This document shows positions 7,903 through 16,591 of a stretch of DNA of 64,000 bases, piece after piece. Location of the stretch: the NCBI RefSeq assembly GCF_030814995.1, contig NZ_JAUSVX010000009.1, positions 1 through 64,000 on the forward strand, read 5' to 3'. Under the pieces are notes generated by a model. It made no database searches and had not been told where the DNA came from. It worked only from the letters and a program-made list of their open reading frames with translations. The DNA is from Labrys wisconsinensis. GTDB lineage: Bacteria > Pseudomonadota > Alphaproteobacteria > Rhizobiales > Labraceae. The number at the start of each line of letters is the position of its first letter. Positions within the stretch are counted from its first letter, which is position 1. The translations under genes and the position numbers were made by a program.

Positions 7903-9615
7903 ATGGATTTGTTGGATTCACTCTTCGGCACCAACGTGCCGACCGCGGCGAAGATGCTCATCGCATTCGCCGTGATCTTTGCGCTGCTGGGCATCTTCTG
8001 GTTCGTCATGCGCTTCCTGATGCCCGGCCCCCGCGTCGGGGGTGCCGGCGGCCGCGGCCGGCAGCCCCGACTCGGCGTGCTCGACGCGCATTCGGTCGAC
8101 GGCCGGCGCAAGCTGGTGCTGATCCGCCGCGACAATGTCGAGCATCTCATCATGATCGGCGGTCCCAACGACGTCGTGATCGAATCGACCATCCCGCGCG
8201 CCAAGCCGCCGCAGCAGCAGACACGCCCCGAAGGTGCGGCGCCAGCCGCCCCCCTGGAGATGCCGGCCGCCGCCAGGGTCGAGCGGCCGATCGAGAATGG
8301 TCCGCCGGAGCGGCCGGCCGAGGCGCCGCGCCGTCCGGCCCCGCCGCTGCCGCCGGTCGCGCCGCCGCAGCCGATCGTGCCGCCGCAGCCGGCCGAGCCG
8401 GTGGCCGTCGAGCCCAGATCCGAGCCGGCACCGCTCCGTCGCCCGGAAGCCCCCGCGCCGATCGTCGACACGGCCGACCTCGAGGCCGCGCTCTTTGCCG
8501 ACGAGGAGCCGCCGGTGCCGCCCGTCCCGGCCCGCCGCGAGCCTCGCCCGGCCGAGCCCGCGCCCGACTCCTTCGAGGCCCTGCTCGCCGACGATTTCGA
8601 TGCCGAGCCGGCAGCCCCCGAACCGCCGAAGGCTGCCCCCGCTCCCCCGCCGGTCCAGCCCGCGGCCGAGGCGCCCAGGCAGGCGCCCTTCCGCCCGGTG
8701 GCCATGCCGCCGGCAGCGCAGCTCGCCTCGGCCCAGCCGACGCCCGTTCAGTCGGCGCCGGTCCAGCCGCCGGCGGCGGCCCGCCCGGCCCCGCCGGAGC
8801 CGCAGCCTCCCCGCCCCGCGCCCGTCCAGCCCGCGCCTGTTCAGCCGGCGCCGGTGCCACCTCCGCCGCAGGCGGCCCGCCCGGCCCCGCAGCCGCCCGA
8901 ACCGCAGCCGCCGCGCCCGGCGCCGGTCCAGCCGCCGCGTCCGGCTCCCGCCCCGGCCAAGCCCGAGGAAGAGGCCGCCGCGCCGGTTCAGCCTCAGCCA
9001 GCGCCGACGCCGGCCCGCCCGCTACCGGCCCAGGCCGCGGCGCCGCAGGCGCGGCCCGCGCCGCCGGCACGCCCGGTCCCGCCGCCCCGGCCGGTCGCCC
9101 CCAGGCCCGCGCCCGTCCAGCCGAATGGCCAGAAGCCGGCCGTTCCGCCGAGGCCGCCGGCAGCCAGGCCCGCCGCCCCGGCCCGCCCCGCGCCGGAAGC
9201 ACCGGCACGCCCGCCGCAGGAACCCGCGCCGGCGCCTGCCCGCCCGGCGGTTCCCGAACTGCGCCTGCCGGAGCTCAAGTTGCCGGACCTGAGGCTGCCG
9301 CAGCTGCGGCCGGTGCCGCCGGCCGCCGAGCCGGAGCCGCAGCCCGAGCCGACCGAGCCCGCGGCCGCAGCGGCGCCGGGGCCCGAGGCCGCAGCGGAAC
9401 CCGCCCCGCCCCGTCCCGCCCCGCCGCGCCCGGCCCTGCCGCCGATTCCGCAATTCCGTCCCGAGCCGCGGGCGGATGCCCGTGCCGAGCCGAAGCCGGA
9501 ACCCGCCAAGGCCGCGCCGCCGCCGCCCGCCGCGCCGGAGCCCGATCCCTTCGCCAGCCTCGAGGAGGAGATGGCGAGCCTGCTCGGCCGCATGCCCGGC
9601 TCGCCCAAGTCGTGA
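7903..9615 (+). CDS. fliO: FliO-like flagellar protein with a very long Pro/Ala-rich tail
   Basis: FliO is a scaffold for assembly of FliP in the export gate. This 570-residue product has one membrane helix (about residues 17-38) and a short FliO-type cytoplasmic beta module: LGVLDAHSVDGRRKLVLIRRDNVEHLIMIGGPNDVVIE. After about residue 95 it is a low-complexity chain of Pro, Ala, Arg, Gln and Glu with repeated PAPVQP/PARP units, ending in DPFASLEEEMASLLGRMPG. Ordinary FliO proteins are near 100-150 residues, so the tail is most of the protein. The ATG at 7903 follows GAGGA by 9 bases; a GTG two codons upstream is less well placed. The stop overlaps the fliP GTG start by 4 bp, which supports the assignment. 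Confidence 0.82.
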   Translation: MDLLDSLFGTNVPTAAKMLIAFAVIFALLGIFWFVMRFLMPGPRVGGAGGRGRQPRLGVLDAHSVDGRRKLVLIRRDNVEHLIMIGGPNDVVIESTIPRAKPPQQQTRPEGAAPAAPLEMPAAARVERPIENGPPERPAEAPRRPAPPLPPVAPPQPIVPPQPAEPVAVEPRSEPAPLRRPEAPAPIVDTADLEAALFADEEPPVPPVPARREPRPAEPAPDSFEALLADDFDAEPAAPEPPKAAPAPPPVQPAAEAPRQAPFRPVAMPPAAQLASAQPTPVQSAPVQPPAAARPAPPEPQPPRPAPVQPAPVQPAPVPPPPQAARPAPQPPEPQPPRPAPVQPPRPAPAPAKPEEEAAAPVQPQPAPTPARPLPAQAAAPQARPAPPARPVPPPRPVAPRPAPVQPNGQKPAVPPRPPAARPAAPARPAPEAPARPPQEPAPAPARPAVPELRLPELKLPDLRLPQLRPVPPAAEPEPQPEPTEPAAAAAPGPEAAAEPAPPRPAPPRPALPPIPQFRPEPRADARAEPKPEPAKAAPPPPAAPEPDPFASLEEEMASLLGRMPGSPKS

Positions 9616-10373
9616 TCGGGCTGCCGGATCGGCCCGTCGCCTGCGGCGGCCGATCCGCCCTGATCGGCCTTGCGACGCTGCTCGCCGCCGGCGGATCGGC
9701 TGCGGCGCAGAGCGTCACCCTGTCGCTGCCGGAGGGAGCCGGCGTCACGGAGCGCGCCCTGCAGCTGGTCGCGCTGGTCACCATCCTGTCGATCGCCCCG
9801 TCGATCCTGGTGATGGTGACGTCCTTCACCCGGATCGCGGTGGTGCTGTCGCTCCTGCGCACCGCCATCGGCACCAACACCGCCCCCTCCAACGCCGTGA
9901 TCCTGTCGCTGGCGCTGTTCCTCTCCGCCTTCATCATGGCGCCGACCTTCCAGACGGCCTACGAGCAGGGGATCCAGCCCTACATCGCTCAGCAGATCGA
10001 CCAGACCCAGGCGCTCCAGCGCACCACCCAGCCCTTCCGCGAGTTCATGCTGAAGAACGTCCGGGAAAAGGACCTGGCGCTGTTCCTCGACATGGCCAAG
10101 GAGCCGCGCCCCGACACGCCCCAGGACGTCAGCCTGCGCGTGCTCGTCCCGGCCTTCATGATCTCGGAGCTGCGCCGGGCCTTCGAGATCGGCTTCCTCC
10201 TGTTCCTGCCCTTCCTGATCATCGATCTCGTCGTCGCCTCGGTGCTGATGTCGATGGGCATGATGATGCTGCCGCCGGTGACAGTGTCGCTGCCGTTCAA
10301 GCTGATCTTCTTCGTGCTGGTCGACGGCTGGAACCTGGTGGCGGGATCGCTGGTGCAGAGCTTCGGCAATTGA
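9612..10373 (+). CDS. fliP: Flagellar export gate protein FliP
   Basis: FliP is the core of the flagellar export gate, forming a pentamer with one FliR. The 253-residue protein begins with a cleavable signal sequence ending AAAQ. It contains the family segments VTSFTRIAVVLSLLRTAIG, FREFMLKNVREKDLALF, ELRRAFEIGFLLFLPFLIIDLVVASVLMSMGMMMLPP and a C-terminal LIFFVLVDGWNLVAGSLV (each conserved in FliP). The GTG at 9612 overlaps the fliO stop (GTGA), so translation is probably coupled. Confidence 0.95.
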   Translation: MIGLPDRPVACGGRSALIGLATLLAAGGSAAAQSVTLSLPEGAGVTERALQLVALVTILSIAPSILVMVTSFTRIAVVLSLLRTAIGTNTAPSNAVILSLALFLSAFIMAPTFQTAYEQGIQPYIAQQIDQTQALQRTTQPFREFMLKNVREKDLALFLDMAKEPRPDTPQDVSLRVLVPAFMISELRRAFEIGFLLFLPFLIIDLVVASVLMSMGMMMLPPVTVSLPFKLIFFVLVDGWNLVAGSLVQSFGN

Positions 10374-10441
10374 CAGGGGCGGCCGCGCCCGGCACACAAG
10401 ACCCCCTCCCCGCCGACCGCCTCCCCGAGCCTTGTCCGCCC

Positions 10442-11605
10442 ATGCGATCCGACGTTTCCGCCCAGTCGATCGGCATAGGCCTGCTGGTCGTCATCGTCGG
10501 CTATGCCAGCACGGTCGCCGTCGTCATCCATGGCCTTTCCGCCGTCGGCGCCAGCGAAGGCCAGATCGTCTCGGGCCTGGCCGTGCTCTGCCTCGCCATG
10601 GGCCTCGGCGGCGTCGCGCTCAGCCTGGCCACGCGCATGCCGATCTCGGTGGCCTGGTCGACCCCGGGCATGGCGCTGCTGGCCACGCTCGGCACCCTGC
10701 CCGGCGGCTTCCCCGCGGCGGTCGGTGCCTTCATCGCCACCGGCGTGCTGATCATGCTGACGGGGCTGTGGACGCCGCTCGGCCGGCTGGTCGCGATGAT
10801 CCCGCGGCCGGTGGCCAACGGCATGCTCGGCGGCATCCTGCTGAAGCTGTGCCTGGCACCCTTCGTCGCGCTGACCGAGGCCCCCGGCGTGGCGCTCGTG
10901 GTGATCGCGGTCTGGGTGGTGGTCGGCCGCTTCTGGCGGCTGTGGGCGGCGCCGGCGGCGCTGGTCGTCGCCCTCGGCGCCCTGGCGCTGACCTCGCCCG
11001 GCGGCATTTCCTATGCGGTGGCGCCGCATGTCGAATGGGTGACGCCGGTGTTCGACTGGCAGGCGATGATGTCGATCGCGCTGCCGCTCTTCGTCGTCAC
11101 CATGGCCTCGCAGAACATCCCGGGCCTGACGGTGCTCTCCACCTTCGGCTACCGCCCCGCGACGCGTCCGATCTTCCTTCTGACCGGCGCCGCCTCCGTG
11201 GCCGGCGCCTTCTGGGGATCGCCGACCGTCAACCTCGCCGCCATCACCGCGGCGCTGTGCGCCGGACCGGACGCCCATCCCGACCATGCCAGGCGCTACG
11301 TCGCCGCCGCGGTCGCCGGCTTCGCCTATGTCGGATTCGCGGCTCTCGCCGGCGTCACCACCGTGCTGGTGACCCATGCTTCGCCCATCCTGGTGGAAGC
11401 GGTCGCCGGCCTCGCCCTCACCGGCGCCTTCGGATCGGCCATGCTCGCAACGGTGCAGGAGGAGAAGGAGCGCGTGCCGGCGCTGATGACCTTCCTGGTC
11501 ACAGCCTCCGGCTACAGCATCTTCGGCATCGGCTCGGCATTCTGGGGCCTGATCGGCGGCGTCGCCGTGCACCTCGTCACCACCGCCGGCAGCCGCAAGG
11601 CCTGA
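10442..11605 (+). CDS. BenE-type benzoate/H+ symporter family membrane protein
   Basis: The 387-residue protein has about eleven to twelve hydrophobic segments and matches the BenE family: SATRMP-type loop (LATRMPISVAWSTPGMALL), IPRPVANGMLGGILLKLCL, MASQNIPGLTVLSTFGYRP and SPTVNLAAITAALCAG. Members import benzoate or related compounds with protons, but most are uncharacterised. It starts 68 bp after fliP on the same strand and is convergent with the TPR gene. It has no visible link to motility and no aromatic-degradation gene is nearby, so the substrate is unknown. Confidence 0.85.
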   Translation: MRSDVSAQSIGIGLLVVIVGYASTVAVVIHGLSAVGASEGQIVSGLAVLCLAMGLGGVALSLATRMPISVAWSTPGMALLATLGTLPGGFPAAVGAFIATGVLIMLTGLWTPLGRLVAMIPRPVANGMLGGILLKLCLAPFVALTEAPGVALVVIAVWVVVGRFWRLWAAPAALVVALGALALTSPGGISYAVAPHVEWVTPVFDWQAMMSIALPLFVVTMASQNIPGLTVLSTFGYRPATRPIFLLTGAASVAGAFWGSPTVNLAAITAALCAGPDAHPDHARRYVAAAVAGFAYVGFAALAGVTTVLVTHASPILVEAVAGLALTGAFGSAMLATVQEEKERVPALMTFLVTASGYSIFGIGSAFWGLIGGVAVHLVTTAGSRKA

Positions 11606-11616
11606 GAGCGCCCGCC

Positions 11617-14600
11617 TCAGCCGGCGCCCGGCGCGGCGGGATCGACCAGGGCCGCGGCGGGCTTGGCCGGCGCGCTTGGCGCGCCCATGTACCGGGCGCG
11701 ATAGTCGCGCAGGAAGGCGTCGAGCGTGTCGGACGCGGCGATCTCGCGCGCAATGTCGGAGAACTTGCCGCCCCGCGATTCGATCGGGGCGGTCACGGTC
11801 TCGAAGCTGGCGGCGTCGGCGGAATCGGCCATCTTGGCGGCGAACTTCGTGCGCAGGCGGTCGAGCCCGATCCGGTCGTCGGCGAGGGAATAGGCGATCG
11901 CCGCCCGGAGCGCCGCGCCGCGCTGCATCTCGTTCAGCGGTTCCGGCCCCTGCCAGCAGTCGCCGAGCTGATTCTCGATCGCCGCCGCCGCCGCCGGCCA
12001 GCGGCGGGCCTGCCACAGGATGTCGGCCCTGAGGCGCGGCACCTCCGGGCTGTCGAGCTGGTCGAGAATCTCCAGCGCCAGGTCGGGGCGGGCCGTCTCC
12101 GCCAGGGCGCGGGCCTCGAGCAGCAGGCGCGACGTGGTCAGCTCCCGCGGCAGGTCCGACTGGCGCGTCGCCGACAGCGCCTGCAAGGCCCTGCCCGGCT
12201 TGCGGTTCATCAGCTCGATCATGGCCAGCTTGGCCGCCACCTGAGCCCGCGCCGCCCCGGTGAGGCGATTGTCGATCTGGTGCTGCAGCAGCGCCGCCGC
12301 CTGGTCGAGCAGGTCGACCTCCACCAGCCGGTCCGCCAGCTTGCGGATCATCTCGTCGCCGCGCCGGTCGCCCGGAGTGAGGTCGCGATAGTCGTAGAAC
12401 AGGGCGAGCGCCTCGACCGGCGGCAGCTTGGCGGCGCCGTCGGCGAGGAACAGCTCGATGAAGCGCCGCTGCATCCGGTCCTGCATGGCGCGCGTCGCGT
12501 CGGAGCCCGGGAAATGCTCGATCGCCACCTGCATGGCGTCGAAGGCCTGCCGGTCCTTGCCGGCCTTGAGATATTCCTGGGTCAGGGCGTCGAGCGTCTG
12601 CGCCTCGACCTCGTCGCCGCGCCAGGTGGCGGCCAGCGTCTCGAGGCCGTCGAGCAGGACCTTGTCGTCGATCTCCCTGAGGTCCCGGCGCAGCGGCAGC
12701 GACCGCAGCCGGGCTTCGGCGGCGACCGCCGGCGCCGGGCCGTCCGCGACGCGCCCGTAGAGCGCGAGGGCCTCGCGCTTGTGGCCGGTAAGCTCGGCAT
12801 AGCGGGCATCGAGCAGCGCGCGCCGCGGCCCGATGGCGGCGGCGACATCGAGGGCGTCGAGGGCCTGGCGCTGCGCCGTCGCGTCGGGCATGTCGCCCAT
12901 GGCGATCGCCGCCTCGTAGGCGCCGAGCCGGAAGCGCGCCTGCACCGGCTTGGGATAGAGGCCGACGGCGCTGTCGCCGAACAGGAAGGCGTCGTGCGCC
13001 GCCTTGGGATGGTGGCCGGCCAGCTCGGCGAGGCCGTGCCAGAGCGCGCCTTCGGCCGAGGCGGCCAGGCCGTGGTCGGCGAGGATGGCCGTCGCCTCCT
13101 CGCCCCGGCCCATCAGCACGCGGGCGGCGGCCTTCAGCAGCGCATATTCGCGGTTCTGCGCGGCGTTCTGGTCGTCGGCGCCGGCGACGTCGAGCACGGC
13201 GGCAGCCTCGGCGCCGAACTCCTTGGCGAGATAGAAGCGGGCGAGGTCGATCCGGGCGGCAAGCCGGTCCTGGTCCGTCGCCTCGGCCGCCGCCGCGATC
13301 AGCGCCTGCTCGCGGGCCCGGAAGGGCGCCTCGACCTCCTCGGCCCAGCGGCCGGTGTCGACGACCGAGCCGCGGCGCGGCCGGTCTTCCCCGGCGGTCG
13401 CGCCATCGCCCGATACGGTCAGGCCGCCGTCGCGGCGCACGATGACCGTGTCGATGCCGGCGGAGACCACCACGTCGTCGGAAACCGGCACGAAGGCGAG
13501 GCCGTGCGCGGTCACCAGGGTGCGGAACTCGACAAAGCCCTGCGGCTTCAGGAAGCCGCGCGCCGGCGGCGGCGCCGTCGCCACGAACACGGTGTCGCCG
13601 ACATCCGGATCCGCGATCCGATGCACGGCGCCGACGCCGTCGAGCTCCGCGGTCACCGAGGCACGGCCGGCGGCATCCGTGACGCGCTTCAGCGCCACCG
13701 GCTGCGCCGCCCCGAGAATGTCGTCGCCGATCGAGACGATCCAGCCCGTGCCGTCGGGCGAGGTGGTGACGAGCGGCGAAACCTTGAGCTTGAGGCGGAC
13801 GATCACGGCGCCGTCCGCCGCCGTCGCAGCCGCATCGGCGACGACGTCCTTGGCCGCGGCGGCGATCGCGCCGACGTCGACCTTGCGGTCGGTGTCGAAC
13901 ACCAGCCACAGCGTGTCGCCGCGCCGGTAGACCGCGCCGGGCGTCTGACGGTCGAAGGGAAAGCCGAGCCGCACCGTCCGTCCGTCGAGCTTGACCGTCG
14001 GCTGCAGCGGGCCGGTCGCCCGCGGCGCTGCAACCGGCGGCGGCGCAGCGGGCTGGGCCGGCGGCGAGACGGGCTGGGCCGGCGGCGGCGCGACGGCCTG
14101 CGGCTGCGGTGGCGCCGCCGCGGGACGCGCCGGCGCCTGGACCGCCGGCGGCGACGAGGAGGCGGCCGGGACGGTTTCTGGTTCGGCGATCACCGGCCGC
14201 ATCGCTGGCGGCGCGAGGGCGGCGGTCGATGCCAGCGTGGTCGTGCCGCCGTCGCCGGGCTCGTCCTGCGCCAGGCCGGCGAGCACGGCCGGCAGCCCGG
14301 CCGAGCCGCCGATGGCCCCGGTGAGATCGACGACATAGTCGCTGCCGTCCCAGAAGGCGCGAATGTCGGCGCCCTCCCCAACCTGCAGCTTGACGGTGAG
14401 GCGCGCATCCCGCGCCTCGGCGTCGATCGCGGTCAGGCGCGGCGGCAGCTCGGCCTTGACCGGCGCGAGGTCGATCTTCAGCGCCGCGTCGAAGGTGACC
14501 TCGACCGACTGCCCGGCGCGTGCCAGCCGCACCGGGACCGGCGCCTGCAGCCGGAAGGCGAGCCGCGTGAAGGTCGGCTGGCGGCCGATGCCGAGCTCGA

Positions 14601-15120
14601 GCGGCCGGGTCTGGCTCCTGGCGAGGGCGATGCGGGCCTGCTCCTCCTGCCGCAGCCGCTCCGCCTCCCGCGCCTTGGCCGTCAGCTCGGCGATGATCTC
14701 CGGCGGCAGGCTCGGCGGCGGCCCCTGCCAGCTCGCCGGCAGGAGGTCGACGAACAGGCGTTCGCCCGCCGGCATGGCGTGGACGGTCAGACGCTGGGCG
14801 AGCGCCAGGCGGATGGCCCGGCCGTCCGGATCGAGCCGTGCGCCCGAGACATAGTCGGAGACGGCCGCGGCGACGCCGTCGACCGGCACCTTCACCTTGC
14901 CGGCGAAGTCGATGACCAGCACGCCGTTGGCGACCCTCGTGGTCGCGTCCGGCATGTGGCCGAACTGGAAGATCAGGCGCGCATGACCATCCGCGGCGCT
15001 CGCCTGGACCGCGCCGGTCGAGACCGGGTCCTGCGCCGCCGCCGGGGCATGAGCCAGCGCCGCGCACAGGACGAGGCCTGCCAGCAGCAGGCGCACGGGC
15101 CCGCGCGCAAAGCTGCGCAT
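11617..15120 (-). CDS. Large periplasmic tetratricopeptide-type protein of the flagellar cluster
   Basis: The 1167-residue product begins with a signal peptide (cleavage near residue 30, AAAQ). The first ~280 residues contain repeated beta modules of AMIN-like character (LIFQFGHMPDATT, RLAFRLQAPVPVRLAR). A Pro/Ala-rich linker follows at about residues 305-370, then another similar module (VRLGFPFDRQTPG). The C-terminal ~600 residues are helical, Ala/Leu-rich and TPR-like. The ATG at 15120 has AGGGGG 7 bases upstream; the upstream ATG at 15156 is less likely. It lies downstream of fliL-fliM-DUF6468-motE on the same strand after about 160 bp. I infer an exported scaffold protein connected with the motor; no specific function is recognised. 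Confidence 0.7.
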   Translation of the reverse strand: MRSFARGPVRLLLAGLVLCAALAHAPAAAQDPVSTGAVQASAADGHARLIFQFGHMPDATTRVANGVLVIDFAGKVKVPVDGVAAAVSDYVSGARLDPDGRAIRLALAQRLTVHAMPAGERLFVDLLPASWQGPPPSLPPEIIAELTAKAREAERLRQEEQARIALARSQTRPLELGIGRQPTFTRLAFRLQAPVPVRLARAGQSVEVTFDAALKIDLAPVKAELPPRLTAIDAEARDARLTVKLQVGEGADIRAFWDGSDYVVDLTGAIGGSAGLPAVLAGLAQDEPGDGGTTTLASTAALAPPAMRPVIAEPETVPAASSSPPAVQAPARPAAAPPQPQAVAPPPAQPVSPPAQPAAPPPVAAPRATGPLQPTVKLDGRTVRLGFPFDRQTPGAVYRRGDTLWLVFDTDRKVDVGAIAAAAKDVVADAAATAADGAVIVRLKLKVSPLVTTSPDGTGWIVSIGDDILGAAQPVALKRVTDAAGRASVTAELDGVGAVHRIADPDVGDTVFVATAPPPARGFLKPQGFVEFRTLVTAHGLAFVPVSDDVVVSAGIDTVIVRRDGGLTVSGDGATAGEDRPRRGSVVDTGRWAEEVEAPFRAREQALIAAAAEATDQDRLAARIDLARFYLAKEFGAEAAAVLDVAGADDQNAAQNREYALLKAAARVLMGRGEEATAILADHGLAASAEGALWHGLAELAGHHPKAAHDAFLFGDSAVGLYPKPVQARFRLGAYEAAIAMGDMPDATAQRQALDALDVAAAIGPRRALLDARYAELTGHKREALALYGRVADGPAPAVAAEARLRSLPLRRDLREIDDKVLLDGLETLAATWRGDEVEAQTLDALTQEYLKAGKDRQAFDAMQVAIEHFPGSDATRAMQDRMQRRFIELFLADGAAKLPPVEALALFYDYRDLTPGDRRGDEMIRKLADRLVEVDLLDQAAALLQHQIDNRLTGAARAQVAAKLAMIELMNRKPGRALQALSATRQSDLPRELTTSRLLLEARALAETARPDLALEILDQLDSPEVPRLRADILWQARRWPAAAAAIENQLGDCWQGPEPLNEMQRGAALRAAIAYSLADDRIGLDRLRTKFAAKMADSADAASFETVTAPIESRGGKFSDIAREIAASDTLDAFLRDYRARYMGAPSAPAKPAAALVDPAAPGAG

Positions 15121-15262
15121 CGAGACCCCCTGGCGCGGTGCGGCGCGGTCGATCATGCCATCCCTCGGATCGCGGGCGAGGCGCCGTCGGCGCCCGTCTC
15201 CGACCGGATCCGGGATCGGCGACCTTTCAACCCTAAGGATGGGCCGTCAATGCGCGATTAAC

Positions 15263-15285
15263 GTGACGGGGAAAAGCCCCGTCAC
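15263..15285 (-). terminator. Hairpin overlapping the motE stop codon
   Basis: Perfect 9-bp arms (GTGACGGGG and its complement) with a 5-base loop include the motE stop codon. No T-run follows, so it may be a weak terminator or an RNA-stability hairpin separating motE from the TPR gene. Confidence 0.45.
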
Positions 15286-16067
15286 CCCTTGGGCGGCTGG
15301 CCCTCGATCTTCGGCAGCTCGGTGGCGGACTGGCCGTCCGCCGCGGGCTTCTCGGCGTCCTTGGCCGCCAGCGCCACGGTGAGGCGCTGGGCGGCGTCGG
15401 CGTCCATGGCCGCCAGGACGTCGGCGACCTTGGCCGGCTTCATGGCGCTCGCCAGCTGCATGAGCACGGCGAGGTCAAGGCGGTCGAAGATCCGTGCGGC
15501 ATCCTTGGGCTTCATCGCCTCGTACATCACCACCAGGCTCTTGACCCGTGCCGTCTCGGCGTCCGTCTTCTTCTGCTCGAGTGCCCCGACGCTGGCTTCG
15601 AGCCGCTTGAGCTCGTCGATGCGGTCCTGGACGCGCTTTTCCGCCGCCTTCAGCAGGTTCTCGCGCGTGTCGAGGTCGCGGCTGCGCTGGTCGAGCTCCT
15701 CGCGGCGCTGCTGCAGCCGCTCCAGGAGCGCCCGCTCGGCCGGCGAGGCGGGGCCGGCGGGCGTCAGAGGCTCGGCCGTCTCGGCTGGCTGGATGGCAGG
15801 CGCGGCCGCCTGGGCCAGGGTCGGCGGCGGGGTGCCAGGTGCGGGCGGCGCGGCGGCATCGCCCGCCTTGCCGCCCTTGTCGCCGATCGAGCCGGTGATG
15901 TCGGCCGGCATGGTGCGGGCGTTGATGATGGCGCGGCCGAAGCCGTCGCCGGCATAGGCCGCCTCCGGGCCGCCGACGCCGATGCGGTCGAGGATGTCGC
16001 CCGCCTTCAGCGCCAGCAGGCAGGCCAGCGCGAAGATCAGCACCGGCAGGAGCCGCAGCTGCATCAT
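15282..16067 (-). CDS. motE: MotE-like protein with MgtE-N-type domain
   Basis: This 261-residue protein has an N-terminal membrane anchor or signal (LRLLPVLIFALACLLAL), a Pro/Ala linker and a long coiled coil at about residues 115-185 (ERALLERLQQRREELDQRS...). The C-terminal helical domain, MKPKDAARIFDRLDLAVLMQLASAMKP followed by VADVLAAMD, resembles the MgtE intracellular N domain. In rhizobia, MotE is a periplasmic chaperone for the motor protein MotC. The start ATGATG at 16067 overlaps the stop of the preceding gene by 4 bp, giving tight coupling to DUF6468 and fliM. Family call is good; the exact partner is inferred. Confidence 0.8.
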   Translation of the reverse strand: MMQLRLLPVLIFALACLLALKAGDILDRIGVGGPEAAYAGDGFGRAIINARTMPADITGSIGDKGGKAGDAAAPPAPGTPPPTLAQAAAPAIQPAETAEPLTPAGPASPAERALLERLQQRREELDQRSRDLDTRENLLKAAEKRVQDRIDELKRLEASVGALEQKKTDAETARVKSLVVMYEAMKPKDAARIFDRLDLAVLMQLASAMKPAKVADVLAAMDADAAQRLTVALAAKDAEKPAADGQSATELPKIEGQPPKG

Positions 16068-16591
16068 GCGGCTGCTCCGCGCTCGTGCAGCCCGGCGCGT
16101 CGGGCCAGCGTCTCGGCGAGCGCCGCCGCGGCGCGAGCGGTGGCGCCGGTGCGCTCGCGATGCGACGGGCGCGGCGGCGCGGCGGCGGCGATCGGGGGCG
16201 GCGGCACGGCCGGAGCCGCCACGGGCTCGAGCCTCGGCATTGCCGGCGCGGGCCGAGGCGGGCGCGCCGCCTCGGTGATCTGGGCGATCCGGTCGAGCAC
16301 GGTCTCGCCGGCCTGGATCTGGGCGGCGATCTCGCCGGAGAGATCCTCGGCCGAGGCCAGGCGCTGCGCCAGCGTCCGGTCGCAGTCGGTCGCCATGGTC
16401 TTGAGCGTGCCGATGGCGCGCTCGGCCGCCCCTGTGGCGGCGATCAGCTCCGCCGCAATGCCGCGCAACATGGCCTCGTCGGCGCGCAAGCGCATCAGGC
16501 GACGATTGAGGATCCAGCAATAACCGATTGTCATGACGAGAAGAATGGCAACGAGGCTCTCGATCGCCAATCCGAGCAGAGACGTCGACAT
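16064..16591 (-). CDS. DUF6468-type membrane protein of the flagellar cluster
   Basis: The 175-residue product has one N-terminal membrane helix (LAIESLVAILLVMTIGYCWIL) followed by NRRLMRLRADEAMLRGIAAELIAAT, a helical region with ERAIGTLK, and a Pro/Ala-rich C-terminal tail ending in RAAAALAETLARRAGLHERG. The helix plus NRRL/LRADE pattern is that of the uncharacterised DUF6468 family, which occurs between fliM and motE-like genes in Hyphomicrobiales. The ATG at 16591 shares one base with the fliM stop (TGATG), so it is translated with fliM. A role at the motor or export site is inferred only from position. Confidence 0.8.
   Translation of the reverse strand: MSTSLLGLAIESLVAILLVMTIGYCWILNRRLMRLRADEAMLRGIAAELIAATGAAERAIGTLKTMATDCDRTLAQRLASAEDLSGEIAAQIQAGETVLDRIAQITEAARPPRPAPAMPRLEPVAAPAVPPPPIAAAAPPRPSHRERTGATARAAAALAETLARRAGLHERGAAA

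Noticed and set aside
9989..15067. 1692-codon minus-strand frame across fliP, BenE and the TPR gene
   Set aside because: It is out of frame with all three recognised proteins and its composition is that of a shadow frame.
10432..15261. Very long plus-strand open frame (1609 codons) opposite the TPR gene and over the BenE gene
   Set aside because: Its product is Arg/Gly-rich with no domain; it arises because GC-rich coding sequence leaves other frames open. The minus-strand TPR gene has a signal peptide and ribosome-binding site.
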